Shown here in pieces: positions 11,938 through 22,344 of a stretch of DNA of 64,000 nt. How positions within the stretch are numbered: the stretch's first letter is position 1; each line of letters begins with the position of its first letter. The translations under genes were made by a program, and so were the position numbers. The notes beneath the pieces were generated by a model. That model was not told the origin of the DNA, searched no databases, and saw only the letters and a list, made by a program, of their open reading frames with translations. The stretch comes from Ampullaceana balthica (Eukaryota; Mollusca; Gastropoda; Lymnaeidae), in NCBI GenBank assembly GCA_944989445.1, contig CALYLW010000182.1:1054501-1118500 (forward strand), given 5' to 3'.

Positions 11938-12655
11938 CCTACATGTGGAAGAAAATCAGAAGCCCCGAGCCTAGTGCTCTTCATGGGTCTTCCTGGAAGA
12001 CCCATCCCAGCTATCTGGCCCCCTCCCCCAGAAAAGGACGTTGACAGCTGGGAAAACCCCCCCCGGAGCGGTCGCTTCTGAAGCGGCCACCTGGGCATCT
12101 AAGACAGAAAGTCGAGGATGCCTCCCACTAAGTTGGCCTCACAAGGAGGGGTGGAATTTCCTTACTACGACCCGCTACCACTTCGGCGCCACCCCGGCAA
12201 AGCATACGAGTCTCAATGGTTAGGATCGCCGCAATGCGGGGGATCATCAATGACCTACCTAGGGTGCAACCCCCATGGAAGGTTTCCTCAGAGCTGGCGT
12301 CCGCTGCGTTCTTCGCGGTACCTTTTGCTAATCCGTACTGGCGCTCCTGGCCCTAAACCGGCACCGCTCAATGGCGTTGCTAGTAAAATTGAGGGGGACG
12401 AAACGGTCACTTCGGATTTACCCGACCCTCAACGGGTACTTTGGTTTTCATCATCGACAATGCATTTAAGATGCTTTGTCTAAGATCCGTACAGCGACTG
12501 TAATCATATGTGACTAGCACCTAACCCTAACATATCGGACTTTGGCATTGCCTGCCGGGAGATGTTGGTTTCAGGTCGCCGAGTCACGGTCAGGTCCATG
12601 CCCCGCGACCCTACTCATCCGCCGAGCCCCGTAGAGGCCTCCCCCTTTCGACGGA
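11938..12655 (-). mobile_element. 718-bp retroposon in the transposase gene
   Basis: GC-rich, flanked by a perfect 11-bp target duplication CTCTCCCAGAT (11927-11937 and 12656-12666). On the minus strand its 5' end resembles the 5' end of the LINE at 545-4763: AAGGGGGAGGCCTCTACGGG then a GATGAGTAGGGT-like stretch, against GGGGTTGGCCTTTACGGG and GATAAGTAGGGT. It then contains no reverse transcriptase and ends TTCCACATGTAGG. This looks like a non-autonomous retroposon using LINE 5' sequence. The target duplication and lack of terminal inverted repeats support target-primed insertion. Confidence 0.75.
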
Positions 12656-12666
12656 CTCTCCCAGAT

Positions 12667-13871
12667 AAATTCTCTGACCAAATTACACAATAGCCTTGTT
12701 TACTTTTAGAAGAATATCTAGTTAAATTATAAACATTTAATTTTCTTCTGTAAAAAAAAGAACTGATGTCAGCCCTGGGGAGAGAAATGACATTTTGCAA
12801 ATCAAAGCTTATAACAACATCAACATGTTCATCTTTCAGGTCATTCTGAGCTGCTATGCGCATTGCATTTTTATTCTCAATGTGAGAAGCATAGTTTTCT
12901 GACTCTTTCTCTGTTAAGGTATTTTGCTCTTGTGCCACTTTGACACTTGCACAGAGATCACATCGATCCTTCTTTCTAGTGTGAAAGTTAATATTAAACT
13001 CTGTGTTAAAAATGTATCTATAATAAGAACCTTTTACAGGTGTTTGACCTTGTTCAAGTGACTGCTCTACAAATAGATCATACATTTTATTTATATTAAG
13101 GTCACACTGTAAAAACTCTTTTTGTGTAGATTTCCTACAGTAGTGTGATTCCACACGAGGAAAGCTATTGATATGATCAATCACAGTTTTTCTATCTATC
13201 TCTGAGATTTTTTTCTTGATGTGTTTGCCTCTTCCATCTCTGCATGGTGTGCCAGTAACAAAAATTTTTTATTATGGGTTTTGTATACCATTTTTTGACT
13301 TATTGCCAGAGTGCCAAGATAATAGTTCTTGCAAACTCTCACATTAGAGCCTGCAACTGCAAAGCTATAAAAATATGTGTTTAAGCGCCTAGATTCATTT
13401 TCTGCACATTTTTTAAAACATTGACTAGTATTTAAAATATATGAATGCTTTTGATCGTAATGAAGCGTATAAAAGTTTTTGAAAATGTTTTCCCTTTCAG
13501 TTGTTGAAATTTTGGTTTCACATTTAAACTTGCAAATCTTTTTACAGTCTTTTAGATGCTGAATTTTCTTTTCAGGAACAACCTTGTTCCTTATATTTAT
13601 GTAAGCCTGCCCAGCTTCAGACAATTTGTTCCTCTGATTGCATTTCCAATTCTCAGGATTGCGTTGTCTTTTCCTTGTCAGCTTCTTACTGCCATTAGTG
13701 TCACTGTTAGATGCTCCTATTTCTAAATTAGTTTGACCTATCAAAGGTGTGCTGGCCTCTCTTGGACATGTCTCAGGAGTTTGACTGCAGTTTTTGATGT
13801 TCTGCTCAGTCTGAGTTTCACTCTCATTGAATGTATGCGATGCTGGCATCAGAAGGTGCAAGTGAGACTGA
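12667..13871 (-). CDS. Transposase-like gene, exon 2 upstream part
   Basis: This part carries family hallmarks: CKFKCETKISTTERENIFKN (a Cys-containing basic helix near the middle), the segment GRGKHIKKKISEIDRKTVID, SHYCRKSTQKEFL, NFHTRKKDRCDLCASVKVAQ, and SFDLQNVISLPRADISSFFY, whose Asp may be the first acidic residue of an RNase H-like fold. The reading frame shifts once inside the run AAAAATTTTTT at about 13260-13271. The upstream frame there ends at 13196. The protein belongs to a common invertebrate family that I recall being annotated with an uncharacterised C-terminal domain (DUF7869). That name is from memory. Confidence 0.75.
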
Positions 13872-14213
13872 CTATGAGGGATGAAGGAATGCTGGGAAAA
13901 AAAATAAAGTGGAGTTAAAACTAAAGTAAAGGCTTACCAACTTAAAACTTTAAAAGCTTAACTTAATAATTGTAAAGAAATGAACTTATGGACTATATAA
14001 ATGTATATGTGTTAAAATTATTTTTTAAAAAGCAACTGAAAAAATATTAACTTCTGTTATGCATCTGCATTATTCTTTAATTGATACAGACCAAAGACTC
14101 GAAGAGTGTGCAACTGTAACTACACACCTGACCTCGTTTCGATTATGTTGGCTCAAACCGCTCAATATTAACTATTTTGCATTTAGAAACAATATTTGAA
14201 TAAAAATACTTAC

Positions 14214-14335
14214 ATGTCTTCTTCAGAAGAACTATCACATTGCAGTGGATAGTTGTAGTCACTGCTATTAGTGTCATTTTCACTTGAAGAGGCAGAGGTA
14301 CTTGAAAAACTAAGCCTAGTGACGACGTCCGCCAT
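14214..14335 (-). CDS. Transposase-like gene, exon 1
   Basis: It starts at ATG (14333-14335), MADVVTRLSFSS, and continues as a Ser/Asn/Asp/Glu-rich leader to SSSEEDM. It ends at a strong GTAAGT donor after two bases of a codon. A matching acceptor one base out of codon phase exists at 13871 (CATAG|T). Joining there restores the exon 2 frame, whereas the upstream CCCAG at 13892 would lead to a stop. The exon is acidic and low in complexity, as is common at the N-terminus of such proteins. Confidence 0.65.
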
Positions 14336-14665
14336 TTTGATACAACCCACCCGTACCAGGGTATACAACAAGGCATATGATTGGCTGGTTATGTTAAACT
14401 AAATCTCAAAGCCCTTTTTTCAGTGGCTTATGGTAGATAGGACCTTGTTAAAACCATAATGAATATTAGAACTTTGTAATTTTCATTGGAAAGGCCTATC
14501 TCGTGTTAGAACCTTGTAATTCTGTACTTTCTGCAAAATTGGCTCACGATACAGCTTTCAGATTTTGTGCTATGATAGATTGAAACATGGGCAATATCCC
14601 AGGGGTGATAACTCATTTTTGTCAAAAAATAAGCTTCAAGCCTTGTTATTCTAGGGGGGCGATTT

Positions 14666-14934
14666 AGTAAACTGATTGTATGTGATAAGAATGAGTGGTT
14701 TCCTTCAATTTAAGTCCTTGTTTCCTATTTCATTTCCTTCAACACCATGCCCTAGTTGAAAACTAACCTTCTCGGAAAGAAAGTGAATTAATGAGTTATC
14801 GGAAGTTTATTGTGCTCAATACTCATTAGTTGACATTGTTTCTTAGACTTTTGTAGCAAAACGAATGTGTGTAAGCTAGTAAAATGTGTAAAATAAAACG
14901 ACTGTAGAATATAAATAAAGCAAACTTAGAAGAT
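14666..14934. other. Presumed upstream region of the Ig-like gene
   Basis: No repeat or gene is recognised. It lies between the transposon and the signal-peptide exon and is AT-rich. A TATAAATAAAG stretch at about 14911-14921 sits just before the ATG at 14935, but no initiation element can be assigned. Confidence 0.4.
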
Positions 14935-15001
14935 ATGGATTACTTATATATTTTAATTATCGGACTTATTTTTAGAGATAATAAAGTAATTTCAGCAAAA
15001 G
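14935..15001 (+). CDS. Ig-like secreted/membrane protein, signal-peptide exon
   Basis: ATG opens MDYLYILIIGLIFRDNK, a short hydrophobic leader, ending in VISAK. The exon closes after one base of a codon at a good donor (AAAG|GTAAGA). The next exon begins two bases into that codon, so the join reads ISAK then VKLTIPCD. Small phase-1 signal exons preceding Ig-type domains are common in animals. The function is unknown. Confidence 0.6.
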
Positions 15002-16157
15002 GTAAGATATTGTATACAACATATATGAGAAAAAATGCTGCAACTGTTGTTTTATTTTTTAATTTATTCTATTGTTTTTATTTCCGTCAAATAAAACTTA
15101 ATATTTTCATAGCATATTCCCACATTGTTAATGATAGCTTAGGGCGGATAATTAAATAACTTTTTTGTAACTCATGTATAGAAAATGATATTTTTTTAAC
15201 CAGTAACTTTTTTGGGAACGTACTTAAGGGGAGGTGTGGGTCAAAATTCTAAAATTTGTATCTAGCGTCCTGAGTGATTTTAAGTAAAATATTCTTATAG
15301 GGTATAACAATAGATGTAAATTGCATTAATTTTTTTTTCAAAAATCTCTTTGGTTTCCATGGAAACTCAAATAAACATCCGCCATTTTGTTTTTTTGGGT
15401 GAATTTCAAAACGCTAAGGCTTTTTTAAATTACTAGTTATGGCTTTCAAATTTAAAATATAGATATTTTATCATGTATTAAAACTTTATATAACGGGACT
15501 TTTCTAATGGATGCACTAGTTTTTAAAAAAAAATTCACAAAAAGTGTCTCCATTTTTTTTGTCAAAATTAAGGGTTATGGGATACATTTTTATCTGTATT
15601 TTCCTTTGTAGGGAAGTTATTAAAAAAATTAGGTTATTTAAATCTTTATTTGTGTTTAAAGATCACACAGAAAAAATATGGAGTAATTTGCTCAATAATT
15701 AAAAAAGTCATAATTGATATACCTTTTTATCAAAATTGTTCAAGGTCGTGTAAAACTATATTCTAAATAAAATAGCATTAAGGACCCCGATTAAGTTTGG
15801 TTAAGATGCACCCCACCTTGTGAGGTCAAACTTAGTGGGAGGCATTTTCGACTTTGTGTCCTGGATGCGCAGGTGGCCGCTTCAGAAGCGACCGCTCGGG
15901 GTGTGGAGGGGGGGGGGTCTCATCTGTTACGTCCCCTTGGGGGACAAGCGAGATAGTTGCGGGGGGGGGGTCTTCCAGGAAGCCCCATGAAGAGCATTAG
16001 GTCGGGGCTTCTGATTATCGTCTACATGTAGGTCATTAAGTAGCAGATAAGATATTGCTTTTAAATTATTTGCGATAACCTTAAATAATATTTATGTAAA
16101 TGATTACTGTAAAATGAATTTTGGTATCCTAATCATATTTCTGCTTCTATTCCACAG
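15002..16157 (+). other. Intron of the Ig-like gene with a retroposon
   Basis: Non-coding, AT-rich. It holds the 251-bp retroposon copy at 15783-16033. The 15220-15780 stretch contains several T-runs and the segment CCGCCATTTTGTTTTTTTGG. It is not recognised. Confidence 0.5.
15783..16033 (+). mobile_element. Truncated retroposon, same family as 11938-12655
   Basis: It repeats, in the opposite orientation, the last part of the 718-bp element, including AGGTGGCCGCTTCAGAAGCG, CTTCCAGGAAG, GGGGCTTCTGATT and the ending CTACATGTAGG. It is flanked by the 7-bp duplication CATTAAG (15776-15782 and 16034-16040). It is 5'-truncated, as expected for target-primed retroposition. The shared 3' end CATGTAGG in both copies defines the family's 3' terminus. 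Confidence 0.75.
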
Positions 16158-16493
16158 TAAAATTAACCATTCCTTGTGATCCTGCCGAAGAGGCAACAGT
16201 TTACATAATTCAGTTCAATTCTACGATAAAACACAATAAAGACAGTATGATACTTATCGAGGCTCACAGTGGCCGAGTAGCGACCTGTAGTGATGGCAAA
16301 AATTCATGCTCAACACGTCAACAGGATCTCTACAATTCAAGTATTTTGGTGGTCAATGGTAGAGTACAAGTAAACCTCACAGTATACAACGTATCGAGGG
16401 AAACCCTGCGCTCAGATGAGCGGTTTTACTTTAGAGTTATCATTCAAAGTTCTTTGAGTGAGGAAGAAATTACATGTTGGCCAACTGTTTATC
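16158..16493 (+). CDS. Ig-like extracellular domain exon
   Basis: A 336-bp exon between a CCACAG acceptor and a GTAAGT donor. Both boundaries are phase 1, the symmetric arrangement used by shuffled extracellular modules. The peptide begins VKLTIPCDPAEEATVYIIQF, contains RVATCSDGKNSCSTRQ, then VQVNLTVYNVSRETL and ends EEEITCWPTVY. Four cysteines (CD, CSDGKNSC, ITCW) and several N-glycosylation sequons (NST, NSS, NLT, NVS) fit an Ig-superfamily-like ectodomain, possibly an immune-type molecule. The fold is inferred from pattern. Downstream exons are not in the window because the sequence folds back at about 18 kb. Confidence 0.55.
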
Positions 16494-16619
16494 GTAAGTT
16501 TTCCTTAGGAAAAAAACATTTATTGGATTTATTAAACTTTTAAAACAAAATATATGTTCAGCAAATCAATAGAATTGCGCTTCTCTCTCTTAAATTAAAA
16601 AAAAATAATAATAAAATTT

Positions 16620-17280
16620 AAAAAAACCGTATAAAACCAAGCTTTTGACTATAAATCCTTTTTTGTACGAGAAGTAACTAAAAGTATGTCCATTATAATA
16701 CGCAGCGCAAGACCATCCAAAAATACAAAATAGTAGTTGTGTCGTAAAACATGTTTAATATAATGTGCACCGATCAGGAATATGTTTATAAAAAGTGTTG
16801 TCAATAAAATGCGCACCTTATTGCGCGACAGAAAGGCTGTTCAATATAATGCGCACCCTTACACTCTATCTCAAAATATAACATGATGCATAGGAATAAA
16901 TAAAATAATATAAAAAAAATCAATAATTCAATTACGGTACATGTGATCGATCTGAAATTTTAATACATTGACTTTATTATCGGTACGAAACAGCCTGCAA
17001 CATTTCAGCTCGCTAGCTTACGAGGAAGTGGGTTAAAATGGATCCAAAGTTTTGTGACAAGGGTGCAAGGGTGCAAGCAAGCAGACACCACGAGTTAATA
17101 TAAAGGATTTAATTTTAAAAAAACGTAAAAAACAAGTTTTTTACTATAAATCCTTTATTTACGAGACGTAACTAAATAGAATATTCATTATAATACGCAG
17201 CGCAAGACCATCCAAAAATATAAATTAGAGTTGTGTCGTAAAACATGTTTAATATAATGCGCACCGATCGCCTCGAGTAA
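16620..17280 (+). repeat. Two tandem copies of a ~500-bp repeat start
   Basis: A ~150-bp block (GACTATAAATCC, then GCAGCGCAAGACCATCC, then GTGTCGTAAAACATG, then GCACCGATC) occurs at about 16625-16775 and again at about 17124-17270, about 500 bp apart. GCGCACC motifs recur between them. Its first bases resemble the MITE-like family at 493-5242, so the two families are probably related. Confidence 0.6.
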
Positions 17281-18200
17281 GAAGATGTCTCCCACGTGAC
17301 CGCAAATAAATTAATACTAGTTTATTAAAAATATTTTGATAGTAGTCAATTAAATAACGCACCTTGTTTCGCGAACAGAAAGGTCGTTCGCAAGGAACTA
17401 CAATGATACGAAGTCACTGCGCTGCAACAGCGCCGAACGACGTGTGTTTGACCTAACCGCCAAGTCAGGCCCGTACAGATATATCCGTCGGGATGCCGAG
17501 TGAGCGTCTGCTTGCTTATTCAGAAGTACAAACAATTTAGAAGATGTGCATCCACAAATGCTTATGATACACAAGAGTCCACACCGCTCGTAGAGCTTGT
17601 TGGAGACCGTACTTAATGACTACCCACGATGTGTGATTCGCCCGCGCGAACGATTGATCGGTATGTATCGTGGCAAGAAATGTTTTACTATATGAAGTGG
17701 GCTGGCGTTTGTAAACTATTATACGTACCAAGTCGTACGTGTGTAAACGGCCCAGTCGAACGAAGAATAGGAGTCCGGGCCGCAGTGGGCTGGCCTCAGC
17801 GATCCGGTCCGCCATTAGAGAATCCAGCGCATGGGTGGGTTAGAACGAGCGAGCCATGACGGGGCCATTCTAATGACCTGGGCGCCTACTTCATAAGAAT
17901 ATGCACCGCGGCCGACTGTCAGAACGATCGGGGGTTAGCTAGCCCTAGTCCTCCAAACGCTCCGTATCTCACTCCTCGCCTCCCACCTTTTCCCACCCCC
18001 ACCGTACCCTTTAGAACAGTTCTAGGTGAAGTGCGTTTAAGGTTTTGAGGGACTGCACAGTGACGATGTACCCTGGCGCGATGTGCACCGCGGCATGCCA
18101 GCAGACCGACGGAACCTTTTCAGGGCCCTCAGTAGAGAGCAACTAAGCACTTGAGTGCGCGTCATAAAGCACAGGTTATCCTCTATACACCTTTCTCCGA
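17281..18200. other. Turning point of the 33-kb inverted repeat
   Basis: Matches between 17200-17280 and about 18670-18760 and between outer pairs place the symmetry axis near 18.0 kb. Around 17.4-18.2 kb the sequence becomes GC- and C-rich and unlike either flank, with a short hairpin TAGAACAGTTCTA at about 18012-18024. ORFs here (for example 17537-17815 minus, 17629-17859 plus) have no family resemblance. I see no gene. Confidence 0.6.
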
Positions 18201-19689
18201 TTTTCCCCCTCCAGTCCCCTCCAGAGCGCAGAGCGGACCAAACACCAAGCTCTCCCCGCCTCCATCAAGATCACCATTGGCTCTTACTTACCCCTCACAA
18301 AATCACAACGGTAATTAGTGCTCAATCATACAACACGACCTCAAGAACCCACCCAGCCCACCCACCCCTTCACCCTAGCTTCATCTCCCTCCCCCCACTT
18401 CACACTACTCTCCTCCCCCCCGCCCCCGCTCGTCTGCTTCTAACAGTTTCTTCTTCCCCTCTACTCTCATCCACATACACCATTTAATTAAATCTCTCTC
18501 TGCTTCTCCGATCTACGAAAACCCAAGCACTCCCTATCATTCCTGCTCGCCTCCAAAGGTCCAAACTCGAACCGCACCACAAAAAGAAAAGTTGGCGTGA
18601 GGTACGTTAATGTGAAGTAAGGCTATAAACATGCCACACACACGAAGTTAAAAAACATATTTCAAAGAGATCGGTGCGCAATTAAATATATAATACCTGT
18701 AAACGACACATACTCTAAATTTATAATTTTTTATGCATGGTCCTTGGCGCTGCTATTAATATATGAATCATTTTCCTAAATTACAGTATATACGCTCGTA
18801 AATATAAGGATTATAATTAGAAAAAAAACTTGTTATTGTTTCCGGGTTTTTATTTATTGTTTTGTCCATTTTTTATTTTAAGTTTGATTTTTTATTTATT
18901 ATTTTTTGGTTTGTTTTTTTTAAAAAATATAAATTTAACAGAATAATTAATTAACCTTAATATTAACTCGTTGATGTGTTTAGTCTGCTTAGGCTTGCAG
19001 AAGCAACTGCAAACCGGGAAAAAACGCCATGGCCTCCTTGCAACCCTTGTCACAAAACTTTGGATTCCCTTTTAACTACCACATTCCTCGGAACTAAGGC
19101 GAGCTGAAAAGTTGCATGCTCGTTTCGTTACCGCTAATAAAGGTCAATGTATTAAATTTCAGATCGAATCACATGTAAGGCAGTAATTGAATTAATTGAT
19201 TTTTTATTATATTATTTTATATTATTCCATAGTCAACATGTTTATATTTATGAAAGATAGAGTGTAAGGTGGCGCATTATATTGAATTGGGGGGGGGGGG
19301 GCAGCCTTTTATCTGTCGCGCGCAATAAGGTGCGATTTTATTGACAACACTTTTTTATAAACATATTTCTGATCGGTGCACATTAATAAACATTTTTTAC
19401 GACACATACTACTATTTTGTATTTTTGGGATGGTCTTGCGCTGCGTATTATTATGTGACATACTTTTAGTTACACTCAGAACGGATTGCAAAAAAAGGAT
19501 TTAATTTAGTCAAAAGCTTGGTTTTAAAGCGGTTTTTTTAAAATTTATATTTTATTATTTTTTTTTAAAATTTTAAAGAGAGAGAAGCGCAATTCTAATT
19601 GTTATGCTGAACATATAATTTTGTTTTAAAAAGGTTTAAAATAAACCCAATAAATGTTTTTTTTTTTTTTATTTTTTTTTTTTTTTTTT

Positions 19690-20120
19690 TCTTGCCCTAA
19701 GTAAAAACTTTACGATAGAACAGTGTGGCCAATCATGTAAATAATCTTCTTCCTCACGTCAAGAAACTTTGAATGATACTCCTAAAGTAAAAAAAACCGC
19801 ATCATACTGAAGCGCGAGGGTTTCCCTCGATACGCTTGTAATGTACTTGTGAAGGCTTTTAGACTTGTACTGTAACTCTATACCATGTGGACCACGACAA
19901 AATAAACTTGAATTGTAGAGATCACTGTTGACGTGTTGAGGCATGAAAATTTTTTTGCCATCTCATGATACTACAGGTCGCTCTCGCCCATCTGTGGAAG
20001 CCTCGATCAGTATCATTACTGTCATTATGTGTTTTATCTTAGAATTGAACTGAATTATGTTAAACTGTTTCCTCTTCGGCAGGATCACAAGGAATGGTTA
20101 ATTTTACTGTAGGAATAGAA
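19690..20120 (-). pseudogene. Mirror copy of the Ig-like exon
   Basis: The reverse complement matches 16158-16493, including CTTGTGATCCTGCCGAAGAG and the acceptor region ATTCC(T)ACAG. It has several indels that destroy the frame. It is a product of the inverted arm, not a second gene. Confidence 0.75.
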
Positions 20121-22344
20121 AGCAGAAATATGATTATGGAATACCGAAATTCAATTACAGTTAAAACAAAATTCAAAAATATTTTTTAAGAGTTATCGCA
20201 AAATAAATTTAAAAGCAATTTTTTTTTTTTTTTATTTTTTTTTTTTTTTTTTTAATCCTTATATCAAAACACAAATATCTGGGCTCATACTTATAGACCT
20301 ACATTAGACAGAATAAACAGACAAGCCGCACACCTATGCTTTCGGTCACGTTCGAGCCATAACTATAGGCGCATCGCAGACCTACATGCTCTTCAATGTG
20401 GGGGGCGTATGCACCGCTCTTACTTGGGGGGCTCTCCCAAGCTCCTCTGTTGGGTTTAAGAACCCAATGGGGCTTTCTTTTCCCGTACCATGGGCTAGAG
20501 TGTTTCCTTTATCTGATTGTCCTTTTGAGGCGGGGCTTAATAATGTTATAATTTTCTTTGACCCTCGCTCCCTGGGAAAACAGACCCTTCACCGCGGACC
20601 CGGCTTGCACCCTTGTTCCCCCCCCTCCTGCAAGCCGCCTCCGCGCCGGGACCACACCCTTCCCGACGCAATAAGATAACCGCCCGCAACTACTCGCCTT
20701 AGTTCCCCGCACCAGGGGAACGTAAACAGGAGATGAGAGGCAACCCCCTGACCTCCGCCCAGCTTCCCCCCCCCACCTCCACACCCGAGCGTGGTCGGGG
20801 CTTCTGAAAGACGGGTTGGCCACAGCTGCGCATTCCCAGGAGACACAAAAGGGGTTCGAAAAAAAAAAATTCCTGCCCACAATACGTTTGGGGGAGGGAC
20901 CTCGAACAGGTTGTGGGGTGCATTCTTAACCAAACTTAATCGGGGTCCCATAAATGCTTATATTAAATTTAGAATATAGTTTTTACACGACCGTTGAACA
21001 ATTTGAATAAAAAGTATAATCAAATATGACTTTTTAATTATTAGAGCAAAATTACCACACTGCTCCATATTTTTTCTGTGTGAAGGATCCGTTTAAACAC
21101 ACAAATAAAGACATTTCTGTAAATTAACCGCTAAGATTTTTTTATTTTTTTTAATAACTTCCCATACAAAAGGAAAATACAGATAAAAATGTATCCCATA
21201 AAACCCTTAATTTTTTGAACAAAAAAATGGAGACACTTTTGTGAATTTTTTTTTTAAAAAAAACAAATCACTAGTGCATCCATTAGAAAATGTCCGTTAT
21301 ATATAAGGTTTTAATACATATATAAAATATCTATATTTGTCAATTTGAAAGGCCATCAAATCTAGTAATTTAAAAAAGCCTTAGCGTTTTGAAATTCAAA
21401 CGATCATCCAAAAAAACAAAATGGCGGATGTTATATGATTATCAAGATGAGTTCTCTGGAAACCCGAAAGAGAGATTTTTGATATTAATGCAATATTTAC
21501 GATCTATCTGGTTATACACCTATAAGAATATTTATCTCTGTTAAAGATCACTCAGGACCTTGATACAAATTTTAGAGAATATTTAAACAAAAGCTTTGAC
21601 GGCCCAAAAACAGAAGACACCGAACAACTCTAACCTCCCCTTAAGTACGTTTTCCCCAAAAAAGTTACTGGATAAAAAAATATACATTTTCCTATCATGA
21701 TTACAAAAAAAGTTATTTAATTAATCCGCCGTAAGCTATCATAACAATGTGGGGAATCAATGCTAAAGGAAAATATTAAGTTTTATATAACATTTGACGG
21801 AAATAAAAAAACAAATAGAATAAAAACTTATAACAAAATAAAACAACAGTTGCCGCAGCATTTTTTTTTCTTCTTCATATATTTGTATACAATAACTAAC
21901 TCTTTGCTGAATTACTTATTAATCTCTAAAAAATAAGTCCGACAAATTTAAAAATATATAAGTACTCCTAATACTTACTATAGTTATGCTTTAATTTATA
22001 TTCTACAGACCTTTTTAACTTTACACAATTTTCCTAGCGTACCACGACAATTCGTTTTGCTACAATAAAGTTGTCTAAAGAAAACAATGGTCAACTAATG
22101 ATTCAATTAGAGTCCACAATAAACTTTGTCTGATAACTCATTATTCACTTTCCTTTATTCATTTCGCGAACGGAGGTTGCGTTAGTGTTTTCAAGCAATC
22201 AAACTAGGGCATGTGTGTTTGAAGGAAATGAAACAATCAGGAAACCGCAAGCGACTATAAAATGAGCAGGGAAAAAACCAACCATTGTCAGCATTTCGTT
22301 TATAGATATTCTATCCACATATACAATCAGGATATACTAACACT

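Larger units (their letters stand above)
10685..14661 (-). mobile_element. 4.0-kb DNA transposon with transposase-like gene
   Basis: The termini are inverted repeats: the left end CGCCCCCCTAGAATAACA is matched perfectly in reverse complement at the right end (14644-14661). A 4-bp target duplication ATTT flanks both sides (10681-10684 and 14662-14665). Subterminal copies of an AGAACCTTGTAATT-like motif occur inside both ends (around 10700-10945 and 14440-14520), as expected for transposase binding sites. The body is one two-exon minus-strand gene. Four-bp duplications are known for several superfamilies, Sola among them. The superfamily is not assigned here. The only interruptions seen are a retroposon at 11938-12655 and one apparent homopolymer indel. 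Confidence 0.85.
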
